From PNKC01 sp038323265 (GTDB taxonomy: Bacteria > Chloroflexota > Dehalococcoidia > Tepidiformales > Tepidiformaceae): DNA of 33,171 bases. Each line of letters begins with the position of its first letter. The first letter of the stretch is position 1. Positions 22,897 through 31,817 of the stretch are shown here, piece after piece. The DNA lies in contig JBBQGT010000017.1 of NCBI GenBank assembly GCA_038323265.1, positions 1 through 33,171 on the forward strand, written 5' to 3'. The position numbers and the translations under genes were made by a program. A model generated the notes under the pieces. That model did not search any database. It saw only the letters and a program-made list of their open reading frames with translations, and was not told the DNA's origin.

Positions 22897-24915
22897 TTAC
22901 CCTTTCGCGCGGCGCATAGATTCCTTCGCCTTAGCAACTACATTTTCCTTCGTGAAGCCGAACTTTTCGAACAGCACGGGGGCAGGCGCCGATGCGCCGA
23001 AATGGTCGATCGCCACGTGTTCCCCAAAGTCACCTGTGTAGCGCTGCCAACCCTGTGTCACGCCGGCCTCGACGCTCACGCGCGCCCGCACGCCGGGCGG
23101 GATGACGCTCTGACGGTACTCCTCGGACTGGGCATCGAAGATCTCCCAGCACGGCATGCTCACCACCCGGGCAGCAATGCCCTCCGCCTCCAGCAATTCT
23201 TTCGCGCCGACAGCGACCGAAACCTCGGAACCAGTGGCCAGGATCACAACATCCGCGGGGCCTTTGGCATCGGCCAGCACGTAGCCGCCGCGCCGCGCGC
23301 CAGCTTCGATCATCGCCGAACCGTCCATCGTTGGGACGTTCTGGCGGGTGAGCATGATCGCTGTGGGGCCGCTGCCTTCGATCGCCAATTTCCAGGCTGC
23401 CACAGTTTCGTTGGCATCCGCGGGGCGCATTACGGCCAACCCGGGCATCGCGCGCAGCGAGGCGAGATGCTCGATCGGCTGGTGCGTCGGCCCGTCTTCG
23501 CCCACGCCGATGCTGTCGTGCGTGAACACAAAGATCGAATGCGACTTCATAATCGCCGCCAGCCGGATCGCGGGACGCATGTAATCGGAGAACACTAGGA
23601 AGGTGCCCGAATAGGGGATGAGGCCCCCATGCATCGCCATGCCGTTGACGATGTTGCCCATTGCATGCTCGCGCACACCGAAGTGAATGTTCCGGCCGTC
23701 TGCCTCGCCCGCTCCAAGGTCGCCGTAACCGTTGAGGTGAGTGTTATTCGAGGGGGCAAGGTCGGCCGAGCCTCCAACGAGCTCGGGCAGCGTTTTCGCG
23801 ATCGCGTTGAGCATCTTGCCCGAAGAAACGCGGGTCGCCATCGCGCCATCCGCGGCATTGAAGGCCGGCGCGGCGGACTCCCAGCCCACGGGGAGTTCGC
23901 TCGCCTGCACGCGCTGGAAGAGCGCAGCCTCCTCCGGAAAGGCACTAGCGTACGCCTCGAATTTGGCCCGCCAATCGGCTTCGGCCCTCTTCCCCGCGGG
24001 GACTGCCTTGCGGAACTCGGCAAGCGCCTCTTCGGGCACGAAGAAGGATGCGTCCTCGGGCCAGCCAAGCGCCTGCTTGGTCAGCCGCACCTCCTCCTCG
24101 CCGAGAGCGTTGGAGTGTGCCTCTGCGGTGCCCGCCTTGTGCGGGCTGCCGTACCCAATGATCGTGGTTGCAACGATCAGGGAAGGACGCTGCGTCTCGT
24201 TTCGCGCGCGCTGAATCCCGCGCAGCACGTCCTCCATGTCGTTGCCATCAACACGGGTAACGTGCCAGTTGTAGGCCTCGAAGCGCTCGGTCACATTTTC
24301 GGTGAAAGCGAGCTCCGTCCCACCCTCGATCGTGATGCTGTTGTCGTCGTACAGGTAGATCAGCTTCCCCAGCCCGCAGGCGCCGGCAAACGAAGCCGCC
24401 TCAGAGGAGACGCCTTCCATCAGGTCGCCGTCGCTGCAGATGCCGTAGGTGTAGTGGTCCACCACGTTGTGGCCGGGCCTGTTGAACTGCGCTGCCAGGC
24501 GCCGCTCGGCCAGCGCCATGCCAACCCCCATTGAGAAGCCGGCGCCCAGCGGCCCAGTGGTTATCTCCACGCCGGGGGTTTCGAACGATTCAGGGTGGCC
24601 GGGCGTGCGGCTGCCCCACTGCCGGAAGTGCTCAAGCTCCTCCAGTTGTAGGTCATACCCTGTGAGCGCCAGCAAGCTGTAGACAAGCAACGAGGCGTGA
24701 CCGGCCGAAAGCACGAAACGGTCGCGGTCTTCCCACTTTGGGTTGGCCGGGTTGTGCTTGAGAAAGCGCGACCAGAGGGCATACGCCATCGGTGCTGCGC
24801 CCATCGGCGTGCCTGCGTGGCCGGATTTCGCCTTCTCGACGGCGTCAACCGCAAGAGTACGAATAGTATTTATGCAAAGCTGATCGATGTTAGTTGCGAC
24901 GGTTGCCAATGCCAC
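22897..24915 (-). CDS. tkt: Transketolase
   Basis: The 672-residue protein has the full transketolase plan. The N-terminal TPP domain has KSGHAGTPMGAAPM (His33), GPLGAGFSMGVG, SDGDLMEGVSSEA (162-168 region) and YDDNSITIEG. The middle domain has HDSIGVGEDGPTHQPIEHL, containing the catalytic Glu, and the RPADANE segment. The C-terminal domain has VVSMPCWEIFDAQ. It moves two-carbon ketol units in the pentose phosphate pathway using thiamine diphosphate. The start is a GTG at 24915 that lies only three bases after AAGGAG; an in-frame TTG two codons later has better spacing, so the true N-terminus could be two residues shorter. malQ follows on the same strand. Confidence 0.96.
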   Translation of the reverse strand: MALATVATNIDQLCINTIRTLAVDAVEKAKSGHAGTPMGAAPMAYALWSRFLKHNPANPKWEDRDRFVLSAGHASLLVYSLLALTGYDLQLEELEHFRQWGSRTPGHPESFETPGVEITTGPLGAGFSMGVGMALAERRLAAQFNRPGHNVVDHYTYGICSDGDLMEGVSSEAASFAGACGLGKLIYLYDDNSITIEGGTELAFTENVTERFEAYNWHVTRVDGNDMEDVLRGIQRARNETQRPSLIVATTIIGYGSPHKAGTAEAHSNALGEEEVRLTKQALGWPEDASFFVPEEALAEFRKAVPAGKRAEADWRAKFEAYASAFPEEAALFQRVQASELPVGWESAAPAFNAADGAMATRVSSGKMLNAIAKTLPELVGGSADLAPSNNTHLNGYGDLGAGEADGRNIHFGVREHAMGNIVNGMAMHGGLIPYSGTFLVFSDYMRPAIRLAAIMKSHSIFVFTHDSIGVGEDGPTHQPIEHLASLRAMPGLAVMRPADANETVAAWKLAIEGSGPTAIMLTRQNVPTMDGSAMIEAGARRGGYVLADAKGPADVVILATGSEVSVAVGAKELLEAEGIAARVVSMPCWEIFDAQSEEYRQSVIPPGVRARVSVEAGVTQGWQRYTGDFGEHVAIDHFGASAPAPVLFEKFGFTKENVVAKAKESMRRAKG

Positions 24916-25053
24916 CAGCTCCTTGGGGTTACATTCGCCGCCCTATAACGTAATACTGTCGCCCGGGCCGCTCACAGGCCAGCCCTCGCGGCCTCGCCGC
25001 ACTGAAGGATCCGTATCAATCGCCGCCCTAGGAGTGCGGTTGTCCGGGACAGC

Positions 25054-25083
25054 GAAAAGGCGTGACACCTTCGCATCACGCCT
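25054..25083 (-). terminator. Rho-independent terminator of rpmB
   Basis: On the minus strand AGGCGTGA pairs perfectly with TCACGCCT around a ten-base loop and is followed by TTTTCGC. It lies 24 bases past the rpmB stop, so it separates rpmB from tkt. Confidence 0.8.
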
Positions 25084-25106
25084 CACGGCTATAATTCTTG
25101 TAGCGA

Positions 25107-25319
25107 CTATGCAGTCTTGGCGAGCGTCCGCAGGCAGCGGGTGCAGATGTTCACGCGGTGCCAATCACCGGCCACGAACACGCGCTGCTTGGCCACGTTG
25201 GGACGAAAGAAACGGCTCTTCTTAGGAGCCTTGCGTTCCCAGCGTCCGCTGTGCTTGTGCCGGATGTGCCGGCCGAATTGGGTTGTCTTGCTGCAAATAT
25301 CGCAGGCGCCACTTGCCAT
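25107..25319 (-). CDS. rpmB: Ribosomal protein L28 (bL28)
   Basis: The 70-residue protein matches bL28: MASGACDICSK, the RHIRHKHSGRWERKAPKKSRFFRPN core and VFVAGDWHRVNICTRCLRTLAK. Cys6/Cys9 and Cys59/Cys62 form the zinc-ribbon (C+) version. The ATG at 25319 has AAGGA ten bases ahead; the frame stays open to 25385, but those codons form the 5' leader. It is followed by an intrinsic terminator, so it is a single-gene unit, divergent from the FakA-like gene as in several bacterial groups. Confidence 0.96.
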   Translation of the reverse strand: MASGACDICSKTTQFGRHIRHKHSGRWERKAPKKSRFFRPNVAKQRVFVAGDWHRVNICTRCLRTLAKTA

Positions 25320-25355
25320 GCGTGATGGTTCCTTACGTGAGAGAATCGAACGCTG

Positions 25356-25385
25356 ATGGTAGCACTCGAATCCGTTAACGGCCAA
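25356..25385 (-). promoter_or_regulatory. Possible rpmB promoter
   Basis: On the minus strand TTGGCC (25385-25380) and TACCAT (25361-25356) are 18 bases apart, about 37 bases before the rpmB ATG. Each box matches four of six consensus bases. A GTTAAC palindrome lies between them. Confidence 0.35.
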
Positions 25386-25408
25386 GCTCGGGCGGGGCGG
25401 CTGGCAGC

Positions 25409-27043
25409 TTGAGACAGGCGATCCCCGGAGCGGCGCTTCTTGACGGCGTTCAACTTCGAGCGATCTTTATTGCCGCCGCTGCCCACCTCCGCGAAAGCGC
25501 CAGCGCCATCGATGCCATCAACGTCTACCCCGTCCCAGACGGCGACACCGGCTCCAACATGTCGGCAACGCTCAGCGAAGCCGTGGAACAGACGCTTCCG
25601 CTCGGGGACCACCCGTCGCTAGTCGAAGTGCTGACTGTGCTCGCCAGGGGCGCGCTCTACGGCGCGCGCGGGAACTCCGGCGTCATCCTTTCACAGGCTC
25701 TTCGGGGTTTCGCGGCAGGCGTCGGCGACCGTCTGGAACTGGACGCCCACGGGCTCGCGGCGGCCCTGAACGGCGCGGCGGACGGCGCCTATGCCGCAGT
25801 GACCAACCCGCAGGAAGGCACCATGCTCACGGTGCTGCGCGCGGCCAGCCTTGGAGCGAACGAGTTGGCCCAGACGCTTCCGAACAACGGCATCGCCGCT
25901 CCCTGTCTGGGCGTTCTCGCCTTCGCGACTCGGGAGGCTGAAACAGCCGAAGCGGCCACCATCGATCAGCTCGCGGCCCTGCGGGAGGCTGGCGTCACCG
26001 ACGCTGGCGGAGAGGGCATCTGCGTCATCCTCCGGGGGCTCGTCGCAGCGATTCGCGGTGAGTTGCCCGCGCCGTCGCTGATGCCGAGCCGCACGATCGC
26101 CTCCCTTAGCGGCCATGCAACGGAAGCGTTCGGCTTTTGCACCGAGTTTTTGCTCGAACCGGACGGCCGTGCGCTCGACCTGACCCACCTCCGCCAGATC
26201 GTGAGCGTCCCCGGCAATACGTCGGTCGTTGTCGTGGGCGATGACCAAGCCGCCCGCGTCCACGTGCACACGCCCGCGGCGCAGGCCGTGATCGACGCGG
26301 CTGAGGGCCTGGGCCGGATCTCGCGTATCAAAATCGAGGACATGAGCGCCCAGCACGCGCGTTTCGCCGCCACCGGCTCTGGCGCGACCAAGCGGGTAGC
26401 CCTGCTCGCCGTCAGTCACGGCTTGGGATTCGACGACGTCTTCCGCAGCCTCGGGGCTGCCACAACGGACCTCGGAGAGGTGGCAAAGCCACCGGCGGGC
26501 GCCATCGCCGCCGCCGCCGATGCGCTGCACACGCCAGACGTCATCCTCCTGCCGAACCACAAGAACGTCCTCCTCGCCGCCCAGCAGGCGATCAGTCTCG
26601 CCTCTTGCACGCTACACATCGTGCCCACACGGACGCTGCCAGAAGGCATCGCGGCGGCGATAGCTTTCACGCCAACGAACGGCGCTGCCGAGAACCTCAG
26701 GGCGATGGGCACCGCTGGCGCGTCGATTCGGACCGTCGAAGTGACGATCGCTGCGGCGACACGCCAGGCCGACGGCGTCGATGCGCGCCGGGGCGAAGCG
26801 ATCGCGCTCGTCGATGGGCTACTCGTGGTCAGCACGCCAGACCCGATGGATGCCCTCCTCACCGGCCTCGTTGCCGCGAAGGCAAGTGACGCATCGCTGA
26901 TCACCCTCTACGGCGGCGAAGTCACCGCGTCGGCTGCTTTGCAGACGGCCCAACAGCGCGTGGTCGCCGCCTTCCCGGCCGCAGAGGTCGAAGCGATCGT
27001 TGGCGGGCAGCCGCTCTACCCATTCATTGCGTCGGTGGAGTGA
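25409..27043 (+). CDS. DhaL-domain fatty acid kinase FakA-like protein (DAK2/YloV)
   Basis: The 544-residue protein has an N-terminal DhaL nucleotide-binding domain: NVYPVPDGDTGSNM (38-51; the aspartates bind magnesium-ADP), ARGNSGVILSQ, GTMLTVLR and GVTDAGGEG. A middle domain (FGFCTEFLL, VHVHT) and a C-terminal domain (LPNHKNVLLAAQQA ... LYGGEVT, EAIVGGQPLYPFIASVE) complete the FakA/YloV plan. FakA phosphorylates fatty acids held by a DegV/FakB protein, feeding exogenous fatty acids into phospholipids. No FakB is in the window. The start is a TTG at 25409; no ATG or GTG precedes the domain in frame and the ribosome site is weak. Location next to rpmB is common for this gene. Confidence 0.92.
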   Translation: MRQAIPGAALLDGVQLRAIFIAAAAHLRESASAIDAINVYPVPDGDTGSNMSATLSEAVEQTLPLGDHPSLVEVLTVLARGALYGARGNSGVILSQALRGFAAGVGDRLELDAHGLAAALNGAADGAYAAVTNPQEGTMLTVLRAASLGANELAQTLPNNGIAAPCLGVLAFATREAETAEAATIDQLAALREAGVTDAGGEGICVILRGLVAAIRGELPAPSLMPSRTIASLSGHATEAFGFCTEFLLEPDGRALDLTHLRQIVSVPGNTSVVVVGDDQAARVHVHTPAAQAVIDAAEGLGRISRIKIEDMSAQHARFAATGSGATKRVALLAVSHGLGFDDVFRSLGAATTDLGEVAKPPAGAIAAAADALHTPDVILLPNHKNVLLAAQQAISLASCTLHIVPTRTLPEGIAAAIAFTPTNGAAENLRAMGTAGASIRTVEVTIAAATRQADGVDARRGEAIALVDGLLVVSTPDPMDALLTGLVAAKASDASLITLYGGEVTASAALQTAQQRVVAAFPAAEVEAIVGGQPLYPFIASVE

Positions 27044-27053
27044 GCTCGCCTCC

Positions 27054-27443
27054 ATGAACAGGTCCGCACTCCTGCTTCTCGGTTTCAGCCTGGCCTGCCT
27101 GGCCTCCACGGTCGCCTGTGGTGACGAGGATTCGCCCACCACCGCCACCGCTCCGGCGCAACCGTCGGTCGCCGGGCCGCCGAGTTTGATCACCATCCAG
27201 GTGGCGGACAATTCGTTCGCCCCGTCGAACCTCACCGTTCCAAGGGGCACGAAGGTCACATGGGGTTGGTCGGGCCAAAACCCTCATTCGGTGAAGGGCA
27301 ACTGGCAAGACGCCCCACTGGAATCGCCTCAGATGACCGGCAAGGGCTCGTTCGCCTTCACTTTCGAAGCGGATGGGACTTTCGAATACCAATGCGGCGT
27401 GCACGGGGCAGCCATGTCCGGCAAGGTGACCGTCAAGCCCTGA
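27054..27443 (+). CDS. Exported cupredoxin (plastocyanin-like) protein
   Basis: The 129-residue protein has a hydrophobic signal segment ending in ASTVAC with Cys22, which could be a non-canonical lipobox. A Thr/Ala/Pro linker follows, then a single cupredoxin domain. Type I copper ligands are all present: His78 (NPHS), Cys114, His117 and Met121 (CGVHGAAMSG). It likely carries electrons or binds copper outside the membrane. The ATG lies 10 bases after the FakA-like stop; the frame is open upstream within that gene but homology begins here. The linkage to FakA is probably positional only. Its stop is one base from the converging MFS gene. Confidence 0.9.
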   Translation: MNRSALLLLGFSLACLASTVACGDEDSPTTATAPAQPSVAGPPSLITIQVADNSFAPSNLTVPRGTKVTWGWSGQNPHSVKGNWQDAPLESPQMTGKGSFAFTFEADGTFEYQCGVHGAAMSGKVTVKP

Positions 27444-27444
27444 G

Positions 27445-29118
27445 TTAGTGGATGACTACCGGGCCCGGCTCACGTATCGGCGTGTCGGGTTCACCTTCGC
27501 CACTCGCGGCAGGCGATGACGTCCGCACTGTGCGCCTCAACGGCAACTCCTTGATCAGCAACGCGAATAACAGGCAGAGCAGCGCAAAGGCGAAGGCCAA
27601 CGTGAAGATCAGCCGCACCGCCACGGCGACGGACTCCGCCTGCGCATCGGTCGCCCGCTTGAGGATCTGGTCGCCGCCCTCGAGGGCCCGAACGTCCGTC
27701 TGGATCTTCCCAAACACGCCCTTATTCAGCGTAATCGTCGGGTCGTCCAGTTCGACGGAGATGGTCTGGCCGACAGCTGCGCGGTCGGCGGCATCAAAGC
27801 GGTCAGCAAACTCCGTGTGATAGACGTTCGCCAGCACGGCGCCGAACACCGCGATGCCCAAAACGCTGCCAATCTGCCGGAAGAACTGGCTCGAACTGCT
27901 GGCCACGCCCAGATACTCGTATGGCACCGCGTTCTGAATGACCAGCGACATAGTCGGCAGCACAAGCCCAAAGCCCACGCCCAGCACCACCATGATCACA
28001 CTGATGTGCCAGATCGGCGTATCAACGTCCACCATCCTCAAAAAGAACATGGAGATGGCGATGATCGCCGCACCGATGACTGTCTGCCACTTGTACTTGC
28101 CGATGCGCGCGATCACCTGCCCGCCGATAACGCTGGCCAGCAGCACACCCACGCTCTGCGGCGTGGTGACAACGCCGGAGGCGGTGGCCGAAGCGCCAAG
28201 CGCTGTCTGCACGAAAATGCCCAGGTACTGAAACGCCCCGAACACGCCAACCCCAAACGTGAAGACGATCAGGTTGGAGACGAGGAAGACGCGGTTCTTG
28301 AACAAGTGGAGCGGCAGAATGGGCTCCGGATGGCGCGCCTCCTGGCCAATAAACAAGGCAATCAGCACAACCGACGCGGCCAGGAGCCCAAGGATTTCCG
28401 GCGAGCCCCAGGCGTACTTGTCGCCAGCCCACACCAGCGCCAGCAGCATTGCTAGCGAAGCCAGCGAAAGCAAGACCGCGCCGATGAAGTCGATCTTTGG
28501 CTTTCGCGTGACCACTCGCTTGGGCAGGTTGATCCAGATGGCGGGGATCGCCACCAGGCCCACCGGGATGTTGAGGAAGAACACTAGCCGCCAGCCGCCG
28601 TGGTCCGTCAGCAACCCGCCGACCGTCGGACCGATGATGCTCGCCAGGCTGAACGTGCCCGTGAACAGGCCGATGTACTTGCCGCGCTCAGCCGGCGAGA
28701 AGATGTCGCCCAACGAAGCGAAGACAGAAGCGAAGATCATTCCGCCGCCAAGCCCTTGAACAGCGCGGAACCAGATCAGCGAGGTCATGCTCGGAGCACC
28801 GCCGCACGCCGCCGAGGAGACCATGAACAGGACAATCCCACCGATCAGAAACAGCTTCCGGCCGAAAACGTCACCAAGCTTGCCGACCAGCGGGATGACG
28901 ACGGTGGAGGCCAGCATGTAGCTGGTGAACAACCACGAGAGCAGCTCGAAACCGCCCAGGTCCGCCAAAATACGCGGCGTTGCGGTCGAGACGACGGTCT
29001 GATCAAGGGCGCCGATGAACAGCGAGATCATCAAGCTGCCGAGAAGGAACCAGCGTTGCCGGGAGTCCAGAGTTTCGCCAAGTGGCTGCTGCGGAGGGGC
29101 TGAAGGATCGAGGGCCAA
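27445..29118 (-). CDS. DHA2-family MFS drug-efflux transporter (EmrB/QacA type)
   Basis: The 557-residue protein has about 14 membrane helices. Hallmarks are GALDQTVVSTATPRI in helix 1, the motif A loop GKLGDVFGRK, the AVQGLGGG motif and GPTVGG in helix 5 (motif C-like antiporter sequence GPTVGGLLTD). DHA2 proteins export hydrophobic drugs or other compounds in exchange for protons. The first Asp in GALDQT is the typical membrane-embedded acidic residue. A soluble C-terminal tail of about 25 residues follows helix 14 and a hydrophilic extracellular loop lies near 440-500. The start is a TTG at 29118 without a clear ribosome site. No membrane-fusion protein or TetR/MarR regulator is adjacent. 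Confidence 0.94.
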   Translation of the reverse strand: MALDPSAPPQQPLGETLDSRQRWFLLGSLMISLFIGALDQTVVSTATPRILADLGGFELLSWLFTSYMLASTVVIPLVGKLGDVFGRKLFLIGGIVLFMVSSAACGGAPSMTSLIWFRAVQGLGGGMIFASVFASLGDIFSPAERGKYIGLFTGTFSLASIIGPTVGGLLTDHGGWRLVFFLNIPVGLVAIPAIWINLPKRVVTRKPKIDFIGAVLLSLASLAMLLALVWAGDKYAWGSPEILGLLAASVVLIALFIGQEARHPEPILPLHLFKNRVFLVSNLIVFTFGVGVFGAFQYLGIFVQTALGASATASGVVTTPQSVGVLLASVIGGQVIARIGKYKWQTVIGAAIIAISMFFLRMVDVDTPIWHISVIMVVLGVGFGLVLPTMSLVIQNAVPYEYLGVASSSSQFFRQIGSVLGIAVFGAVLANVYHTEFADRFDAADRAAVGQTISVELDDPTITLNKGVFGKIQTDVRALEGGDQILKRATDAQAESVAVAVRLIFTLAFAFALLCLLFALLIKELPLRRTVRTSSPAASGEGEPDTPIREPGPVVIH

Positions 29119-29205
29119 AGGCTACACACTCACGTCAACGTTAGGGGTAGCGTTAGCCTACATATTTTGCGGCAAGCGAACAATTGTCGTGCCGCTCCGG
29201 AGCGT

Positions 29206-29230
29206 GAAAAAGGGCCGCGATTGCGGCCCT
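29206..29230 (-). terminator. Rho-independent terminator of rplS
   Basis: On the minus strand AGGGCCGC and GCGGCCCT form a perfect eight-base stem around a four-base loop, followed by five T (TTTTTCAC). It lies 28 bases beyond the rplS stop. Confidence 0.85.
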
Positions 29231-29258
29231 CCCGTGATCTCGGCTGCAGGCGCTGTCC

Positions 29259-29609
29259 CTAGTACCGCTTCTCCTTGATGCGGGCAGCCTTGCCCGTCAG
29301 GCCGCGAAGGTAGTACAGGTTCTTGCGCCGCACCTTGCCGTGGCGCGTCACTTCGATCTTGTCGACGCGGGGGCTATTGATTGGGAACGTGCGCTCCACG
29401 CCGATCCCGCCAGCCGCAATCTTGCGGACCGTGAAGTTCGATACGAGCCCCTTCATCCGCTTGCGGATGACGATCCCCTCGAACACCTGGATGCGCTCTT
29501 TGTCGCCTTCGACAACCTTGGCGTGTACGCGCACGGTATCGCCGCTGCCAAATTCTGGAATATTCGTGCGCTGCTCCATTGGGAGCAGGGTGTCAAGTTC
29601 GTAAGCCAT
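29259..29609 (-). CDS. rplS: Ribosomal protein L19 (bL19)
   Basis: The 116-residue protein is a full bL19: FGSGDTVRVHAKVVEGDKERIQVFEGIVIRKR, then FTVRKIAAGGIGVERTFP, then SPRVDKIEVTRHGKVRRKNLYYLRGLTGKAARIKEKR read in short blocks. The ATG is preceded by AAGGAAAG. dut lies upstream on the same strand with a 70-base gap and an intrinsic terminator follows. The usual companions trmD and rimM are not next to it here. Confidence 0.97.
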   Translation of the reverse strand: MAYELDTLLPMEQRTNIPEFGSGDTVRVHAKVVEGDKERIQVFEGIVIRKRMKGLVSNFTVRKIAAGGIGVERTFPINSPRVDKIEVTRHGKVRRKNLYYLRGLTGKAARIKEKRY

Positions 29610-29679
29610 GTAAGTCTTTCCTTGCTGGACGTAACCTTCGAAGAATACCGGACGGCGCCGTTAGAGCCAAAGCGGTCCG

Positions 29680-30114
29680 CTATCGACCAGTGCTGCCCAG
29701 TCCGCCCGCTCCACGCAGTGTGTCGGTCAACTCTTCGACCTGTTCGAACGCCACATCAACGAGCCGCGTTATGACGAGCTGTGCGATGCGATCGCCGGGC
29801 TGCACGGTGTACTCCACCGAGGGCGCCGTGGTGTAAAGGGTGACCAGCAGTTCGCCCCGGTAGTCCGAATCCAGCGTCCCAAGAGTCGAGAGCACGCCCC
29901 GCTTCGCCAAACCACTGCGCGGCCGGATCTGCGCATCGAAGCCGTCTGGAACCTCCATGGCGACGCCCGTGCCGATCACGGTCGGGACCTGCGAGAGAAC
30001 GACCGGGTGGGTCACGCAGGCAAACAGGTCGAATCCCGAGGCCGCAGGTGTGGCGCGGAGTGGCAGGTACGCCCCGTCCCTTAACAATCGCGCGCGGACC
30101 GTAATGTCAGCCAT
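29680..30114 (-). CDS. dut: dUTP diphosphatase
   Basis: The 144-residue protein has all five trimeric dUTPase motifs in order: ASGFDLFA, RPRSGLA, GTLDSDYRGEL (with the catalytic Asp that activates water), RIAQLVI and the C-terminal RGAGGLGSTGR arm. It hydrolyses dUTP to dUMP and pyrophosphate, keeping uracil out of DNA and supplying thymidylate synthesis. The ATG has GAGG five bases ahead. It precedes rplS on the same strand. One small variation is Leu in place of the usual Phe in the glycine-rich arm (GGLGSTG), which normally stacks on the base. Confidence 0.95.
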   Translation of the reverse strand: MADITVRARLLRDGAYLPLRATPAASGFDLFACVTHPVVLSQVPTVIGTGVAMEVPDGFDAQIRPRSGLAKRGVLSTLGTLDSDYRGELLVTLYTTAPSVEYTVQPGDRIAQLVITRLVDVAFEQVEELTDTLRGAGGLGSTGR

Positions 30115-30403
30115 TCAAACCTCGAGAGACGAGCTCTGTCGAACTGAACTCCGTACGAATCTGCAAACCATCCAACAGCCAGTCATGATACCGGAGGCTT
30201 CCCCCCAAGCCCACTCTTGGCGCCGCGCGGATTTCGGCGCACCGCGCCTGCAGCTTCCGACGTAGTCCTTACTATCCCCGGAGCTCGCTGCCACGAAAGA
30301 ACGCTCCAAACCGATTCAGCGCGGACAAGGTCGCTCCAGCTGACGGCTGATGCACCTGCGTTCGATCCCAGCACGTCGCGGAGAGTATCGCCAGGCGATA
30401 CGG
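30115..30403. other. Gap between HTTM gene and dut, no gene seen
   Basis: This 289-base gap is GC-rich. Open frames exist on the minus strand (for example 30115-30309) but have no recognisable protein character, and I see no RNA gene. A TATCAT on the minus strand (near 30184-30189) could be a -10 box for dut, but no good -35 stands 16-18 bases ahead. A short GGCTT/AAGCC stem lies beside it. Confidence 0.5.
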
Positions 30404-31324
30404 CTAAACCCGCACAATGCTCGAGCCTGGTCCTCCTGGGCCTGGGTCCGTCGCGGCCGGGGATCGCCATCGCCGCAGCCGCAGCCACGGGACGGCCGGG
30501 TCTGCCCAGACGAACAGCACCGCCAACCCGAGATAAGAGAAGATCTCAACATCGGCGGTGAACTGAATCATGACGTGGAAGCCGACGGCCGCGAGCAGAG
30601 CGAACGGGCGCGTGCGGCGCCACCAGAGCCCGCTGGCGATGAACAACTCGGTGGCGATGATGAGCTTCGCCGCCGCGGCGTGGAACGACCGTTCGAGCGC
30701 AAGATCGGCGATTGGTCCGGGCAGCAGGGAGGCACGGACGGCCGCCTCCTGCTCAACCACGCGGCCCCAGGTCACCGTGCCGCTGAGCCAGTCCCGATCG
30801 AGCAACTTGCTTACGCCCGAGGCGCCATAGACCGTCGCGCACTCGAAGCGGAGCAGCCAGAGGGGCCATGCCGGCGCGGTGAGATCTAGAGGTCCCAGGC
30901 GGCGGCGCGCGCGCAGCCACGCATCGACCGAAAACGCGCGCCCGCACGGCGCCATCGCGAGCAACCCCAGCACAATTACAAGGTATGCACGGTTGTTGTG
31001 CATATGCGTCGTTGAGAGGAGGAGGTTGTAGGCGACGACGGCGAAGGTCACCTTTGTGGTCAGTTGCGACCAGAGGCCAACCGCCATCGCCACGGCAGCG
31101 AGGGCGCCGATGACCATCAGGAATGCATAGCCGGTCTCCGGGAGCTCCGGATACCACCTGACGTAGGCGTGATGAAAATGGTCCTGGTAGGTGTCGCCGC
31201 GGAGCGCGCCCGCGACAAATGGCTGTAGATGCACGACCGTGATCGGGCCGACGAGCAGGCGGACGATGGCGAGCGAACGCGTACTGACCGGTTGGGCGAG
31301 AAAACGATCGAATCGTTCGATCAT
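30404..31324 (-). CDS. HTTM-domain membrane protein (VKGC-like)
   Basis: The 306-residue protein has several membrane segments and the HTTM (horizontally transferred transmembrane) features: RSLAIVRLLVGPITVVHL at the N-terminus, HMHNNRAYLVIVLGLLAMAP, and YGASGVSKLLDRDWLSGTVTW. That last motif is equivalent to Y-x-x-A-G-x-x-K-L...W..G, with Lys173 in this numbering. HTTM proteins are homologous to vitamin K-dependent gamma-carboxylase; bacterial members are mostly uncharacterised. The ATG at 31324 overlaps the previous stop as ATGA; a GTG 20 codons upstream would overlap that gene. With the DCC-family and small membrane genes it forms a three-gene minus-strand set. Confidence 0.88.
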   Translation of the reverse strand: MIERFDRFLAQPVSTRSLAIVRLLVGPITVVHLQPFVAGALRGDTYQDHFHHAYVRWYPELPETGYAFLMVIGALAAVAMAVGLWSQLTTKVTFAVVAYNLLLSTTHMHNNRAYLVIVLGLLAMAPCGRAFSVDAWLRARRRLGPLDLTAPAWPLWLLRFECATVYGASGVSKLLDRDWLSGTVTWGRVVEQEAAVRASLLPGPIADLALERSFHAAAAKLIIATELFIASGLWWRRTRPFALLAAVGFHVMIQFTADVEIFSYLGLAVLFVWADPAVPWLRLRRWRSPAATDPGPGGPGSSIVRV

Positions 31325-31764
31325 CGCTGGTTCCTGTTGGGGCTCCACAACGTCCTCGTAGTCGGCCCCTGCATGTTGAACCACGTCGTGACGGTCGCCT
31401 CGTAGTAGCGGGTTTCAGTGTCAAGCGGCGTATTGGCAGCCACCCAGTCGAGCGCCTCGCCCAGGAATGCGATTTGGTTGTCGAGCCCCGCATCGGCATG
31501 GTGGCGGTTCCACGGCGAGGCGAGGCCACGTTCAGGAACCAGGCCGTTCCACTCGTACCCAAACCACGGCTGGTCGACGGGCACGCGGGCACCGTCGGCG
31601 GTCACCCTCACAATCTCGGCCTGCCACGAGCTCGCTTCCGGGAACATTTGGAATCCGAACTCCTTATGCGGCGCCCAATAGGCTCGCACAACGAATAGCA
31701 GTTGGAGCAGGATCACCCCCGCAAACGCGATGCGGCGCAGGCGGATACACGCCGAACTGGCCAT
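31321..31764 (-). CDS. Small membrane-anchored partner of the HTTM protein, function unknown
   Basis: The 147-residue protein starts at an ATG with GGAGGT eight bases ahead. It has one N-terminal membrane segment (IAFAGVILLQLLFVVRAYW), then an exported domain rich in aromatic residues: HKEFGFQMFPEASSW, DQPWFGYEWNGLVPE, SPWNRHHADAG and YYEATVTTWFNMQGP. No family name comes to mind, but a protein of this shape next to HTTM genes fits an accessory subunit. It is translationally coupled to the HTTM gene (ATGA overlap) and follows the DCC gene by 53 bases. Confidence 0.8.
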   Translation of the reverse strand: MASSACIRLRRIAFAGVILLQLLFVVRAYWAPHKEFGFQMFPEASSWQAEIVRVTADGARVPVDQPWFGYEWNGLVPERGLASPWNRHHADAGLDNQIAFLGEALDWVAANTPLDTETRYYEATVTTWFNMQGPTTRTLWSPNRNQR

Positions 31765-31817
31765 CACGCGTCACCTCCGCCGCGGCGCCGGAGCCGAACC
31801 GCGCCGTCGATCCCAAA

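Noticed and set aside
25090..25095. TATAAT on the plus strand as a promoter
   Set aside because: It lies between rpmB's stop and terminator, has no fitting -35 and no plus-strand gene within 300 bases.
30115..30309. 64-codon minus-strand frame directly upstream of dut
   Set aside because: It abuts the dut start and has no ribosome site or family pattern; better read as leader sequence.
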